A DNA stretch of 64,000 nucleotides from Phaeobacter porticola (GCF_001888185.1 NZ_CP016364.1:1612001-1676000); one strand, 5' to 3'; positions 45,549-54,995 are shown, counted from the first letter of the stretch. Numbers and translations: made by a program. The notes: generated by a model from the letters alone, not told the origin.

Positions 45549-46245
45549 ATGTGTTGTTCTCCCACGTTTTTTGTCGTCGAAACCGTTAGCCGCATGACGT
45601 GCGGCTGGGGGTCGTTGAACCCTTGGGGACATGTAGACGCCAGGTGTGATTTGTCGCGCGTTCTGGCAACAATTTCCGGCAGGTCCAGAGGTTTAAGCGT
45701 TTCAGGCGCATCCGGCCAAGTCAAGGCTTGCGGCCCGCCCCGTTGCCAAAGGGCACGGGGTTTCTGCGTATCTGACACCGATCCCGGAATTTTCCCCCGT
45801 ACCCACATCCGTTGGATTCGGCGTACTGTGGCAGATTGTCACATCAAAGTGCAAGCCAACTCTGCCAGTCAAACCCCTTTGACGGCGATATTTTTTGCGA
45901 AATTTCCGGAAACGCCGATGCCATAAAAGAGTGGATCCGGCACCGCAAGGGGCAAAAGCGTAAAAGCCTCCCCATTTGTATCGTGAGCCGCTGTTGTTCG
46001 GAGTGCGGTGACGGCCCGCTCGGAATGTGAATACAACGGCCGTGACAGGTGATTTTCCCGCCTATAATCCGGCGAAGGCGTGATGGCGACTTGCCCAAGC
46101 GCACGTCTGGTCGCAAGATGGTCCGGCGGGCACGCGCCACGTTCAGGGCCATGGGGTCATTGATACGCTTCCCTTTGTTCCTCGTCCCGGCCCCCCGGAT
46201 TCAACCACAGTCGCCAGCAGCAAGGCCAGCAGAAGGACAGTCCCA
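45549..46245. other. Long divergent intergenic region
   Basis: About 700 bases lie between the minus-strand TAXI gene and the plus-strand molybdenum hydroxylase operon. Open frames here (for example minus-strand 45844-46152) have no ribosome site or family resemblance. A moderately strong hairpin, CCCCG-TGCC/GGCA-CGGGG with a one-base bulge, lies near 45738-45762 and could be in the leader of either transcript. The length suggests regulation, but no operator was recognised. Confidence 0.4.
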
Positions 46246-47112
46246 ATGGAATATCACCGACCCAGCAGTTTTGCCGAGGCGGCAGAGCTGGCGGCCTCAG
46301 CCAAGGGTGTGACCCGTGTGCTGGCCGGCGGCACCGATGTGCTGGTGCAGATGCGGGCCGATATCGTGACCCCGGATACGCTGATTGATATCAAGTCAAT
46401 TAAGGGGGCGCGGGACATCCGGCAGGAAGACGATGGCAGCTGGACCATCGGCGCCGCCGTGGCTGGGGCCGAGATGAGCGAGCACCCTGCCCTGTGTGCT
46501 GCCTGGCCCGGTGTGGTCGAGGCCATGGATCTGATTGGTTCAACCCAAGTACAAGGCCGTGCCACGTTGGCTGGCAATCTGTGCAATGCCTCGCCAGCGG
46601 CGGACAGCGTGCCGGCTATGGTCGCCGCGCAGGCGACCGTCAGCATCACCGGCCCAAACGGAGATCGCAGCGCCGCTGCTGTGGATATTCCCTCAGCCCC
46701 CGGAAAAACCACGCTTGCCCCCGGTGAGCTGATCACTGCCGTGCATCTGCCCGCCACTCAACCGCGTCAGGGCGATGCCTATCTGCGGTTCATTCCGCGC
46801 ACCGAAATGGATATTGCAGTTGTTGGTTGCGGCGTCTGGCTGCGACTGGAGGGTGACACCATTGCGGAGGCGCGTGTTGCACTGGGCGCTGTTGCCCCGA
46901 CGGTGCTGCTGGTTGAGGCCTGTGCCGATGCGCTTATTGGCTCCACGCTGGACGACGCGGCGCTTGACCGACTGGCCACCGCCGCCTCCGATGCCTGCAC
47001 TCCGATCTCTGACAAACGCGGCACCGTTGCCTTTCGCACGCAAGTCGCGGGCGTGATGGCGCGCCGCGCTGCCGAAATCGCCTATACCCGTGCCAAGGGA
47101 GACACAGTATGA
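46246..47112 (+). CDS. Molybdenum hydroxylase FAD-binding (medium) subunit
   Basis: The 288-residue protein is a CoxM/XdhB-type flavoprotein with FAD motifs VLAGGTDVLVQMRADIV (about 28-44), WTIGAAVAGAEM, GSTQVQGRATLAGNLCNASPAADSVPAM (about 98-125) and a C-terminal CO_deh_flav_C domain. It passes electrons from the Fe-S subunit to an acceptor. It is the first gene of the operon and overlaps the next by 4 bases. AAGGA precedes the ATG by about 9 bases. CoxM is a loose name, because this is not a CO dehydrogenase of form I (see the large subunit). Confidence 0.92.
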   Translation: MEYHRPSSFAEAAELAASAKGVTRVLAGGTDVLVQMRADIVTPDTLIDIKSIKGARDIRQEDDGSWTIGAAVAGAEMSEHPALCAAWPGVVEAMDLIGSTQVQGRATLAGNLCNASPAADSVPAMVAAQATVSITGPNGDRSAAAVDIPSAPGKTTLAPGELITAVHLPATQPRQGDAYLRFIPRTEMDIAVVGCGVWLRLEGDTIAEARVALGAVAPTVLLVEACADALIGSTLDDAALDRLATAASDACTPISDKRGTVAFRTQVAGVMARRAAEIAYTRAKGDTV

Positions 47113-47591
47113 GCTCGAAAATCCACGTCTCGGCCACCATCAACGGCGATGCGGTCGACTATCTCTGCGACCCGCGCGAAACCCTGCTGGATGTGCTGCG
47201 TGACCGGTTGAACCTCACGGGCGCCAAGGAAGGCTGCGGCACGGGTGACTGCGGGGCCTGTTCGGTCACCTTGAACGGTCGGTTGGTCTGTTCCTGCCTT
47301 GTCCTCGGGGTTGAGGCCGAAGGCCAAGAGATTGCCACGGTCGAAGGTATCGCGCCTGACGAAACACTGCATCCGCTGCAACAGAAATTCATCGACCACG
47401 CCGCGCTGCAATGCGGGATCTGCACGCCAGGTATTCTGGTCGCGGCCAAATCTCTACTGGAGAAAAATCCGGACCCCAGCGAGACCGAAGTACGCTATTG
47501 GCTGGCCGGCAATCTGTGCCGCTGTACCGGCTATGACAAGATCATTCGCGCCGTGATGGACGCGGCAGCAGAGATGCGGGAGGCATCATAA
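47109..47591 (+). CDS. Molybdenum hydroxylase 2Fe-2S (small) subunit
   Basis: The 160-residue protein has the plant-type 2Fe-2S cluster with CGTGDCGACSVTLNGRLVCSC (about 56-76) and the second cluster with ALQCGICTPG and GNLCRCTGYDKIIRAV (about 98-147). This two-domain CoxS/XdhC layout carries electrons between the Mo site and FAD. Its stop and the next start share one base (TAATG), so translation is coupled. Confidence 0.95.
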   Translation: MSSKIHVSATINGDAVDYLCDPRETLLDVLRDRLNLTGAKEGCGTGDCGACSVTLNGRLVCSCLVLGVEAEGQEIATVEGIAPDETLHPLQQKFIDHAALQCGICTPGILVAAKSLLEKNPDPSETEVRYWLAGNLCRCTGYDKIIRAVMDAAAEMREAS

Positions 47592-49861
47592 TGGCTCTGG
47601 ATCAACGAAAAACCGACTTCACCCAAGTGGGAACCCGCCCCAATCGCCCCGATGGTCTGGACAAGGTCACTGGCAAGGCGCGCTTTGGCGCCGATGTGAC
47701 CGCACCGGGGATGTTGTTTGGCGCCATCCTGCGCAGCCCCCATGCCCATGCCCGGATCAAACATATCGACACCAGCAAGGCTGAGGCGCTGAATGACGTA
47801 AAGGCGATTGTCACCCGCGCCGATTTCTCCGACGCGATCCAGCCCGCTCCCGGACTGGAAGGTGAACAATGGAATGTGCTTGAAAACGTGATGGCAGGCG
47901 ATACCGCGCTTTATGATGGTCATGCCATTGCTGCGGTTGCCGCCACCTCTGCCCTCGCCGCGCGCGATGCGCTGAAGCTGATCGAGGTTGAGTATGAGGT
48001 GCTGCCCCATGTGACTGATGTCGACAAGGCCATGGCCAAGGATGCGCCGGTGATCCGCGAAGGGGCAGCCGATTATTCCGTGCCAGACGGGATGCACCCC
48101 AATGTGGTACGCTATCACGAAAGCGGCCATGGCGATGTCGAGGCGGGTTTTGCCAAGGCCGATCTGGTGGTGGAGGAGCATTTCGTCACAGAGGCCACGC
48201 ATCAGGGCTATATTGAACCACACGCCTGTCTGGCCCAGCTGGGACAGGACGGCAAAGGTGAGCTGTGGTGCTGTACGCAAGGCCACTGGTATGTGCAAAA
48301 GAACTGTGCGGCGCTGTTGGGCATTGAGACATCACAGCTGCGTGTCACCGCCTCGGAAATCGGCGGCGGTTTTGGCGGCAAGACCACGGTGTTCATCGAA
48401 CCTGTCGCCTTGGCCCTGTCGCGCAAGTCCAATCGTCCGGTGAAATTGGTGATGAGCCGCCCGGAGGTGTTCCGCGCCACCGGCCCCACCGCCTCGACCT
48501 CCATGGACATCAAGATTGGTATGACAGCGGATGGTATCATCACCGCAGCACAGGGCACCTTCCGCCTACAGGGCGGGGCCTTTCCGGGTGCGCCTGCGGA
48601 TATGACCGCCATGTGTGCCTTTGCGCCCTATGATCTGCAACATGTTCAGCAGGTCGGTTATGATATCATGAGCAATCGTCCCAAACAGGCCGCCTACCGG
48701 GCGCCCGGCTCGCCGATGGCGGCTTATGCGGTGGAATCCGTGATTGACGCGCTATGCCGCAAACTGGATCTCGACCCTGTTGATGTCCGATTAAAGAACG
48801 CCGCCCGCGAGGGCACCAAAGCCTCCTACGGGCCAAAGTTCGAACGCATCGGTCTGGTGGAAACGCTAGAGGCCGCCAAGGCGCATCCTCACTATGGTGC
48901 CCCGCTGAAACCGGGTCAGGGGCGCGGGATCTCCTGCGGGTTTTGGTTCAATCACGGGGGCGAAACCTCTGTTTCGCTGTCGCTGTCAGAGGATGGCACC
49001 TGCCAGATCTCTGTCGGGACACCGGATATCGGCGGCTCTCGTGCCTCCATGGCGCTGATGGCGGCAGAGGTTCTGGGCATTCCCTATGAGAGCATCCGTG
49101 TCACCATCGCCGATACCGCAACGCTGGGATACAATGATGTCTCCCACGGCAGCCGGGTGACCTATGCCAGCGGTCTGGCCACGATCAAGGCGGCAGAGGA
49201 TGCCGTGGCCAAGCTCAGCAAACGCGCGGCGGCCAAATGGGGCATTCCTGAGGATGCTGTCAAATGGGAAGACGGCCACGCCGTACCCTCTGGTCCGAAT
49301 GCAGGCAATTTTGACCCGCTACCACTGGCTGAAATCACCCATGACATGGGCCAGACCGGTGGACCGATCTCAGGCCATTTTGAAGCCACCCCCGAAGGGG
49401 CCGGTGTCTCCTTTGCCACGCATATCGTCGATGCCGAAGTCGACCCGGAAACCGGCAAAACCGCCGTGACGCGCTACACCGTCATTCAGGACGCGGGAAA
49501 GGCGATCCACCCCACCTATGTGGAGGGGCAGTTTCAGGGTGGCGCCGCACAGGGTATCGGCTGGGCGCTCAATGAGGAATACATTTACGGCGAGGATGGC
49601 CGGTTGCAGAATGCGGTCTTCCTCGACTACCGGATCCCCGTCGCCTCTGACCTGCCGATGATCGACACGGTGATTGTCGAAGTACCAAACCCTGGTCATC
49701 CCTTTGGCGTGCGCGGTGTCGGCGAGACATCAATTTGCCCGCCTCTCGCTGCCATTGCCAATGCAGTTTCTGCGGCGGCGGGTGTACGGTTGCACGCTCT
49801 GCCGATGTCGCCACCGCGTATTCTGGCGGCATTGGAACAGCAGCGCGCCAGTAACAGCTAA
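47591..49861 (+). CDS. Molybdenum hydroxylase large subunit (xanthine dehydrogenase family)
   Basis: The 756-residue protein has the aldehyde oxidase/xanthine dehydrogenase a/b hammerhead domain (about 25-135) and Mo-cofactor domains: GYIEPHACLAQLGQDG, EIGGGFGGKTTVFIEPVALALS and AYRAPGSPMAAYAVESVID. The catalytic Glu is in GVRGVGETSICPPLAAIANAV. The active-site loop is AYRAPGSP, not the AYXCSFR of form I CO dehydrogenase, so CO oxidation is unlikely. Likely substrates are purines, N-heterocycles or aldehydes. It is linked to mtnA and a class II aldolase downstream. Confidence 0.9.
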   Translation: MALDQRKTDFTQVGTRPNRPDGLDKVTGKARFGADVTAPGMLFGAILRSPHAHARIKHIDTSKAEALNDVKAIVTRADFSDAIQPAPGLEGEQWNVLENVMAGDTALYDGHAIAAVAATSALAARDALKLIEVEYEVLPHVTDVDKAMAKDAPVIREGAADYSVPDGMHPNVVRYHESGHGDVEAGFAKADLVVEEHFVTEATHQGYIEPHACLAQLGQDGKGELWCCTQGHWYVQKNCAALLGIETSQLRVTASEIGGGFGGKTTVFIEPVALALSRKSNRPVKLVMSRPEVFRATGPTASTSMDIKIGMTADGIITAAQGTFRLQGGAFPGAPADMTAMCAFAPYDLQHVQQVGYDIMSNRPKQAAYRAPGSPMAAYAVESVIDALCRKLDLDPVDVRLKNAAREGTKASYGPKFERIGLVETLEAAKAHPHYGAPLKPGQGRGISCGFWFNHGGETSVSLSLSEDGTCQISVGTPDIGGSRASMALMAAEVLGIPYESIRVTIADTATLGYNDVSHGSRVTYASGLATIKAAEDAVAKLSKRAAAKWGIPEDAVKWEDGHAVPSGPNAGNFDPLPLAEITHDMGQTGGPISGHFEATPEGAGVSFATHIVDAEVDPETGKTAVTRYTVIQDAGKAIHPTYVEGQFQGGAAQGIGWALNEEYIYGEDGRLQNAVFLDYRIPVASDLPMIDTVIVEVPNPGHPFGVRGVGETSICPPLAAIANAVSAAAGVRLHALPMSPPRILAALEQQRASNS

Positions 49862-49871
49862 GGCCCTGCAA

Positions 49872-50162
49872 ATGGCGTCCGAGCACATCAAAACAAGTCA
49901 GAGCGCGGGGACACCGCGCCTGACCGTTCACCTTTGGTCTGGTTTGCGGCGTTTTGCCGAGGGCCAAGAGTTGGTAGAGGTTGAGGCAACAACAATTGGC
50001 GCGATGATTGCGGCGCTTAAATCTGCCTATCCGGCACTTGCCCCGGCCTTGGACGCAGGCGTATCCGTGGCTGTGGATGGCCGTATCATCGCAGCCAGTC
50101 TGGATGAGCCGCTCGCCCCTGAGAATGAAATATATCTGATGCAGAGACTACGCGGCGGCTAG
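49872..50162 (+). CDS. MoaD/ThiS-family sulfur-carrier-like protein
   Basis: The 96-residue protein starts at ATG 49872, 10 bases after the large-subunit stop. It has a ubiquitin-like fold (RLTVHLWSGLRRFAEGQELVEVEATTIGAMIAALKSAYPALAPAL and ISLDEP-type turn, VAVDGRII) and ends RLRGG, the Gly-Gly tail that is adenylated and thiocarboxylated in MoaD and ThiS. No MoeB/ThiF-type activating enzyme or MoaE is adjacent. It may provide sulfur for the sulfido ligand of the molybdenum centre, but that is a guess from position. Confidence 0.78.
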   Translation: MASEHIKTSQSAGTPRLTVHLWSGLRRFAEGQELVEVEATTIGAMIAALKSAYPALAPALDAGVSVAVDGRIIAASLDEPLAPENEIYLMQRLRGG

Positions 50163-50249
50163 GCGTGCAAGATGATTGCACTTTAACGCCAATGCGCTAG
50201 GACAACATCCAACGGCGGCGCTGGGCTCGCCATCAACGGAGGACCCCAC

Positions 50250-51353
50250 GTGAAAATCAACGGCACGCATTATCGTTCGCTCTGGTGGGATGAGGATCAA
50301 TCGGTTCTGATGATCATTGATCAGCGCTGGTTGCCGCATGAATTTCGCATCCAGCCCGTTGCTACATTGGACGAGTTTGCCACCGCGATTGTCGAGATGC
50401 GGGTGCGTGGTGCGCCGCTGATCGGGGCCACGGCCGCCTATGGTATGGCGCTGGCTGCGGATCTGGATCCGTCCGACAACGCATTGAAGGCCGCCTGGGA
50501 ACAGCTCAATGCCACCCGCCCCACCGCGATCAATCTGCGCTGGGCGCTGAACCGATGCATGGAGACGCTGACCCCTCTGCCTGAGGAAGACCGCGCAAAA
50601 GCGGCGTTGAAGCTTGCCCATGCCATCGCCGATGAGGATGTCGAAATCAACCGACGCATCGGAACCTACGGGCTGACGCTGATCCGTGATATCGCGGCCA
50701 AGAAACCTGCAGGTGAGCCAGTGCGCCTGCTGACCCATTGCAATGCCGGCTGGATCGCCACTGTTGACTGGGGCACGGCCACCAGCCCGATGTATCAGGC
50801 GCATGATGCCGGTATCCCCATCCACGTCTGGGTCGACGAGACCCGCCCGCGCAATCAGGGCGCGCTGACCGCTTGGGAGTTGGGCAGCCATGGTATTAGC
50901 CACAGCTACATCACGGACAATGCCGGGGGCCATTTGATGCAGCACGGGCAGGTTGATCTGGTGATCACCGGCACTGATCGTACCACTCGTCAGGGCGATG
51001 TCTGCAACAAGATCGGCACCTACCTGAAGGCGCTGGCCGCGCATGACAATGGGGTGCCTTTCTATGTTGCCCTGCCCTCGCCCACCATCGACTGGACAGT
51101 GACTGATGGCGTTGCTGAAATCCCGATTGAGGACCGCGACAGCCGCGAGGTCAGCCATGTGCAAGGCGTGCTTGATGGCGGAGATATCGGTCTGGCACAG
51201 GTCACCCCCGAAGGTACGAACTGCGGAAATCCGGCCTTTGACGTGACGCCCAACCGACTGGTGACCGGGCTGATCACTGAACGCGGGATCTGCGATGCCT
51301 CGGCCACGGGACTTGCGGCACTGTTCCCCGACCTCATCCGCAAGGCGGGGTGA
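50250..51353 (+). CDS. mtnA: S-methyl-5-thioribose-1-phosphate isomerase
   Basis: The 367-residue protein is MtnA, of the eIF2B-alpha-like fold, with [28 protein letters not shown], catalytic Cys164 in LLTHCNAGW and Asp243 in [20 protein letters not shown]. It converts 5-methylthioribose-1-phosphate to the ribulose phosphate in methionine salvage, or 5-deoxyribose-1-phosphate in deoxyadenosine salvage. It lies 87 bases after the MoaD-like gene and 7 bases before a class II aldolase. The usual mtnB/mtnC/mtnD genes are absent from the window. Confidence 0.96.
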   Translation: MKINGTHYRSLWWDEDQSVLMIIDQRWLPHEFRIQPVATLDEFATAIVEMRVRGAPLIGATAAYGMALAADLDPSDNALKAAWEQLNATRPTAINLRWALNRCMETLTPLPEEDRAKAALKLAHAIADEDVEINRRIGTYGLTLIRDIAAKKPAGEPVRLLTHCNAGWIATVDWGTATSPMYQAHDAGIPIHVWVDETRPRNQGALTAWELGSHGISHSYITDNAGGHLMQHGQVDLVITGTDRTTRQGDVCNKIGTYLKALAAHDNGVPFYVALPSPTIDWTVTDGVAEIPIEDRDSREVSHVQGVLDGGDIGLAQVTPEGTNCGNPAFDVTPNRLVTGLITERGICDASATGLAALFPDLIRKAG

Positions 51354-51360
51354 CGCCGCC

Positions 51361-52032
51361 ATGACCGATATTGCGCCCGAGGACAGCAACACGCTGCGCC
51401 AGTCGATCATTGATGCCTGTCTGGAAATGAACCGGAATGGCATCAATCAGGGCACCTCAGGCAATATCTCGCTGCGGATCGCTGGGGGTGAGATGCTGAT
51501 CACCCCATCCGGCATCCCCTATGAGGCGATGACCCCGGAAATGATTGTGCGGATGTCGGTGGTCGGCAGCCCGGATCCGCAGGATGGCCAGCCTGCCCCC
51601 TCTTCCGAGTGGCAATTTCATCAGGCGCTGCTCTCAGCCAAGCCAGAGGCGATGGCCGTCGTCCATGCCCACCCGGTGAACTGCTGCGCCCTTGCAGTAA
51701 ACCACATGCCTATCCCGGCCTGCCACTATATGGTGGCAGCATTTGGCGGGCATGATGTTCCGCTCGCCGATTATGCGCTTTTTGGCAGTTCAGAGCTGTC
51801 GAACCATGTGGTCGCGGCAATGGCAAACCGCGAGGGGTGCCTGATGGCGAACCATGGCGCCATCTGCACAGGCGACACACTGGCGCGCGCCATGTGGCGG
51901 ATGGCCGAGCTGGAGCATTTGGCGGCAACTTATATTCGCGCGCGCAGCATTGGCACGCCAAGGCTGCTCAGCCACGCGCAGATCGACGAAGCGCTGGCGG
52001 CATTTACGAGTTATGGCTTGAAACAGGATTGA
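51361..52032 (+). CDS. Class II aldolase (Ald2/fuculose-phosphate aldolase-like)
   Basis: The 223-residue protein begins at ATG 51361, 7 bases after mtnA. It has the class II aldolase features QGTSGNISLRIAGGEMLITPSGIPYEAMTPEMIV, PSSEWQFHQALLSAKPEAMAVVHAHPVNCCALAV (Glu/His zinc site) and MANHGAICTGDTLARAMWRMAELEHLA. Adjacent to mtnA, it probably cleaves 5-methylthioribulose-1-phosphate (or 5-deoxyribulose-1-phosphate) to DHAP and an aldehyde, as for Ald2/DrdA of the DHAP shunt, instead of dehydrating it as MtnB would. The fold alone does not settle that choice. Confidence 0.88.
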   Translation: MTDIAPEDSNTLRQSIIDACLEMNRNGINQGTSGNISLRIAGGEMLITPSGIPYEAMTPEMIVRMSVVGSPDPQDGQPAPSSEWQFHQALLSAKPEAMAVVHAHPVNCCALAVNHMPIPACHYMVAAFGGHDVPLADYALFGSSELSNHVVAAMANREGCLMANHGAICTGDTLARAMWRMAELEHLAATYIRARSIGTPRLLSHAQIDEALAAFTSYGLKQD

Positions 52033-52236
52033 AGTCCCGACTCGCATTTGCGCGTTAATCGAACATCTTCCCGGCCCGGTCGAGCGATCATCAGACAGGG
52101 CGACCCGCCCCTTACTGCATCCCGCTGGTCAGGCGCTACTTTTTGAGCGTTGCTCTGACTTATCTTGAAAACCAGCGTAAATTCCCTTGCGTTAGCGCAA
52201 AAGATACGACCTCATATCAGGGAATTAGGAAGCAAA

Positions 52237-53289
52237 ATGACTGATCCTCTGATTTTCGACGGCCACAACGATCTATTGCTGCGATTGCATAATCGCGATG
52301 TTTCTCCCGGCAAAGACGGGTTCCAGGGTGATGGCGGGCAGCAAATTGACCTTACCAAAGCGCGCCACGGCGGCTTTGGTGGCGGCTTCTTTGCCATCTA
52401 TGTGCCTGACGTTGTCAGCATCGATATGCGTGACGAGATGTCGTCAGACAGCTATGACCTCCCCTTATCCCAAGAAATCAGCTGGTCCGAAGCCGCCCCC
52501 GTGGCCCTGTCACAAGCGGCAATCCTGTATCAGCTGGAACGCGACGGTGCGCTGAAAATCTGCCGCAGCACGAATGATATTCGCAGTTGTCTCGCAAATG
52601 GCGTGATGGCAGCGGTTCTGCACATGGAGGGGGCCGAGGCAATTGATCCGGATTTCCATGTGTTGGAGGTGCTCTATCAGGCGGGCTTACGCTCTCTCGG
52701 CCCGGTCTGGAGCCGCCCGACCCGGTTTGGCCATGGTGTGCCGTTCCGCTTTCCGGGATCACCTGATACCGGGCCAGGTCTGACGGCGGATGGCAAGCGG
52801 CTGGTGCAGCGCTGCAATCAACTGGGTGTGATGATTGATCTCTCCCATCTGAATGAGGCTGGGTTCTGGGATGTTGCGGAGCTGAGTGACGCGCCGCTGG
52901 TGGCCACGCATTCCAACGCCCATGCTTTGACGCCCCACAGCCGCAATCTGACCGACCGCCAGCTGCATGCCATCCGTGACAGCGATGGCATGGTTGGTCT
53001 CAACTTTGCCGTGGCCTTCCTGCGGGAAGATGGGCGCATGGACGCTGATACGCCGCTTGATCGCATGCTGCGCCATATCGACCACCTGATCACCCAACTT
53101 GGGGAGGATCGGGTGGGTTTCGGCTCGGACTTTGATGGCGCCACAGTGCCAAAGGACATCGAAACCGTCGCGGGTCTCCCCGCCCTTCGCACCGCCCTGC
53201 GTCAGCACGGCATTAATGATGACCTGCTGAAAAAACTGTGCCACGGCAACTGGTTGCGGGTCCTAGATGCGACCTGGGGCGATCTCTGA
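52237..53289 (+). CDS. Membrane dipeptidase (peptidase family M19)
   Basis: From MTDPLIFDGHNDLLLRLHNR (ATG at 52237, AGGAAG 4-8 bases upstream) the product is 350 residues. The M19 zinc site is seen as DGHNDLLL, Glu in VLHMEGAEAI (about 133), His in VATHSNAHAL and RNLTDRQLHAI, with Asp in GFGSDFDGA. It hydrolyses dipeptides or related amide bonds. It has no signal peptide, so it is probably cytoplasmic. It is followed 109 bases later by a peptide-type ABC transporter, so it may process imported dipeptides. Confidence 0.95.
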   Translation: MTDPLIFDGHNDLLLRLHNRDVSPGKDGFQGDGGQQIDLTKARHGGFGGGFFAIYVPDVVSIDMRDEMSSDSYDLPLSQEISWSEAAPVALSQAAILYQLERDGALKICRSTNDIRSCLANGVMAAVLHMEGAEAIDPDFHVLEVLYQAGLRSLGPVWSRPTRFGHGVPFRFPGSPDTGPGLTADGKRLVQRCNQLGVMIDLSHLNEAGFWDVAELSDAPLVATHSNAHALTPHSRNLTDRQLHAIRDSDGMVGLNFAVAFLREDGRMDADTPLDRMLRHIDHLITQLGEDRVGFGSDFDGATVPKDIETVAGLPALRTALRQHGINDDLLKKLCHGNWLRVLDATWGDL

Positions 53290-53398
53290 CTTTCCACAGG
53301 CTGCCGCCTTTGCTCATCGTGAGCCATGGTTCAGACAACAACAAGACGCTGACAACAGCGCGATATTCAAAGATTAAAAACACGATAGGGAGTTAAAG

Positions 53399-54994
53399 AT
53401 GAAAACCATTCAAACCCTTCTTGGCACCGCCGCGCTGGGGCTGGCGATTGGCCTCACCCCGATGGCCACGATGGCAGAAACACCGGCCAATATGCTGGTC
53501 ATTGCCAACCGTATTGATGATATCACCACACTGGATCCGGCGCAGAGTTTTGAGTTTGCAGGCGCAGATGTGATCCGCAATATTTACGGCAAACTGGTCA
53601 ACTTTGACCCGTCCGATCTGGACGCAGGCTACCAGCCGGATCTGGCCGAAAGCTGGACTGTCTCCGAGGATGGCCGCACCATCACCTTTACCATGCGCGA
53701 AGGCGTGACCTTCCAATCCGGCAACCCAGTCCGGGCCGAGGATGCCGCGTTTTCGCTGAAGCGCGCGGTTCTTCTGAACAAGACGCCATCCTTCATCATC
53801 ACCCAATTTGGGTTCACGCCCGAAAACGTCGATGAAACGATCAAGGTTGACGGCAACACTTTGTCGATCACAACGGATAAGCGCTATGCGACGTCCTTTG
53901 TTCTGAACTGCCTGACCGCCACCATTGGCGCGATTGTCGACAAGGAATTGGTCATGGCCAATGAAGTCGACGGCGATATGGGCAACAAGTGGTTGACCAC
54001 CAATTCCGCAGGCTCCGGCCCTTACAGTCTTGCCAGCTGGAAGCCGAAGGAAAGCGTCACCCTGAGTGCCAGCCCGTCTTACTACGGCGGCGAGGCAGCA
54101 ATGAAGCGCGTTATCGTGCGCCACGTTCAGGAAAGCGCCACCCAGCGTTTGATGCTGGAACGTGGCGACATTGACGTAGCCCGCGACCTGACACCGTCGG
54201 ATGTTGACGGTCTCGCCGGTGTGGACGGTGTCGAGGTGCTGCGCGAAATGCGGGGCCGCCTGATGTACGTCTCCTTCAACCAGAAACACCCGGAGCTGTC
54301 CAAACCTCAGGTCCGTCAGGCGCTGAAATATCTGATCGACTATGACGGCATGGAAAACAGCTTCCTCAAGAACTGGTATGTCGGCCATCAGAACTTCTTG
54401 CCCAAGACGTATCTCGGCGCGGTGGATGAAAACCCATTCTCCTTCGATGTTGAAAAGGCCAAGGCGCTGCTGGCCGAAGCGGGTGTTGAAAATCTGGAAC
54501 TGACCGTCGGTGTGCGTGAGGCGCAGGAGCGTCTGGAAATTGCGCAGTCGTTGCAAAACACATTCGCGCAGGCGGGGATCACGCTCAATCTTGAGGTTGG
54601 CACCGGCAAGCAGATCCTGGGCAAATACCGCGCACGCGAGTTGGATATCTATCTGGGCGCATGGGGCCCGGACTATCCCGATCCGCATACCAATGCGGGA
54701 ACCTTTGCCTATAACCCGGATAACTCGGACGAAGCCAATGCAACCGGTCTTCTGGCCTGGCGCAATGGTTGGGACACTGGCGGGCTGACTGAAAAGGTTG
54801 CTGCTGCTGTTGTAGAAGGCGACACAGAGAAGCGCGCGGAGATGTATCATGAGATCCAGGCGCAATTCCGTGACACTGCCCCCTTTGCCGTCATGTTCCA
54901 GCTGATCGAACAGGCGGGCATGGCCGACAATGTCGAAGGGCTGAGCCTCGGCGGCGCCATCACCTCGGTCGCCTACTGGGATGTGACCAAGTAA
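53399..54994 (+). CDS. Peptide-type ABC transporter substrate-binding protein (SBP_bac_5)
   Basis: The 531-residue protein has a signal peptide ending near PMATMAET and the SBP_bac_5 fold: IDDITTLDPAQSFEFAGADVIRNIYGKLVNFDPS, PDLAESWTVSEDGRTITFTMREGVTFQSGNPVRAEDAAFSLKRAV and FLPKTYLGAV-type segments near the C-terminus. It binds dipeptides, oligopeptides or another solute in the periplasm. The permease follows 1 base after its stop codon, with no hairpin between, unlike the other binding proteins here. Confidence 0.95.
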   Translation: MKTIQTLLGTAALGLAIGLTPMATMAETPANMLVIANRIDDITTLDPAQSFEFAGADVIRNIYGKLVNFDPSDLDAGYQPDLAESWTVSEDGRTITFTMREGVTFQSGNPVRAEDAAFSLKRAVLLNKTPSFIITQFGFTPENVDETIKVDGNTLSITTDKRYATSFVLNCLTATIGAIVDKELVMANEVDGDMGNKWLTTNSAGSGPYSLASWKPKESVTLSASPSYYGGEAAMKRVIVRHVQESATQRLMLERGDIDVARDLTPSDVDGLAGVDGVEVLREMRGRLMYVSFNQKHPELSKPQVRQALKYLIDYDGMENSFLKNWYVGHQNFLPKTYLGAVDENPFSFDVEKAKALLAEAGVENLELTVGVREAQERLEIAQSLQNTFAQAGITLNLEVGTGKQILGKYRARELDIYLGAWGPDYPDPHTNAGTFAYNPDNSDEANATGLLAWRNGWDTGGLTEKVAAAVVEGDTEKRAEMYHEIQAQFRDTAPFAVMFQLIEQAGMADNVEGLSLGGAITSVAYWDVTK

Positions 54995-54995
54995 G

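Noticed and set aside
46246-49861. Aerobic CO dehydrogenase (form I coxMSL)
   Set aside because: The large subunit lacks the AYXCSFR active-site loop, and no coxD/E/F/G accessory genes are present.
50148-51446. 432-codon minus-strand frame opposite mtnA
   Set aside because: MtnA on the plus strand has its catalytic Cys and Asp and full family length. The opposite frame has no recognisable domain.
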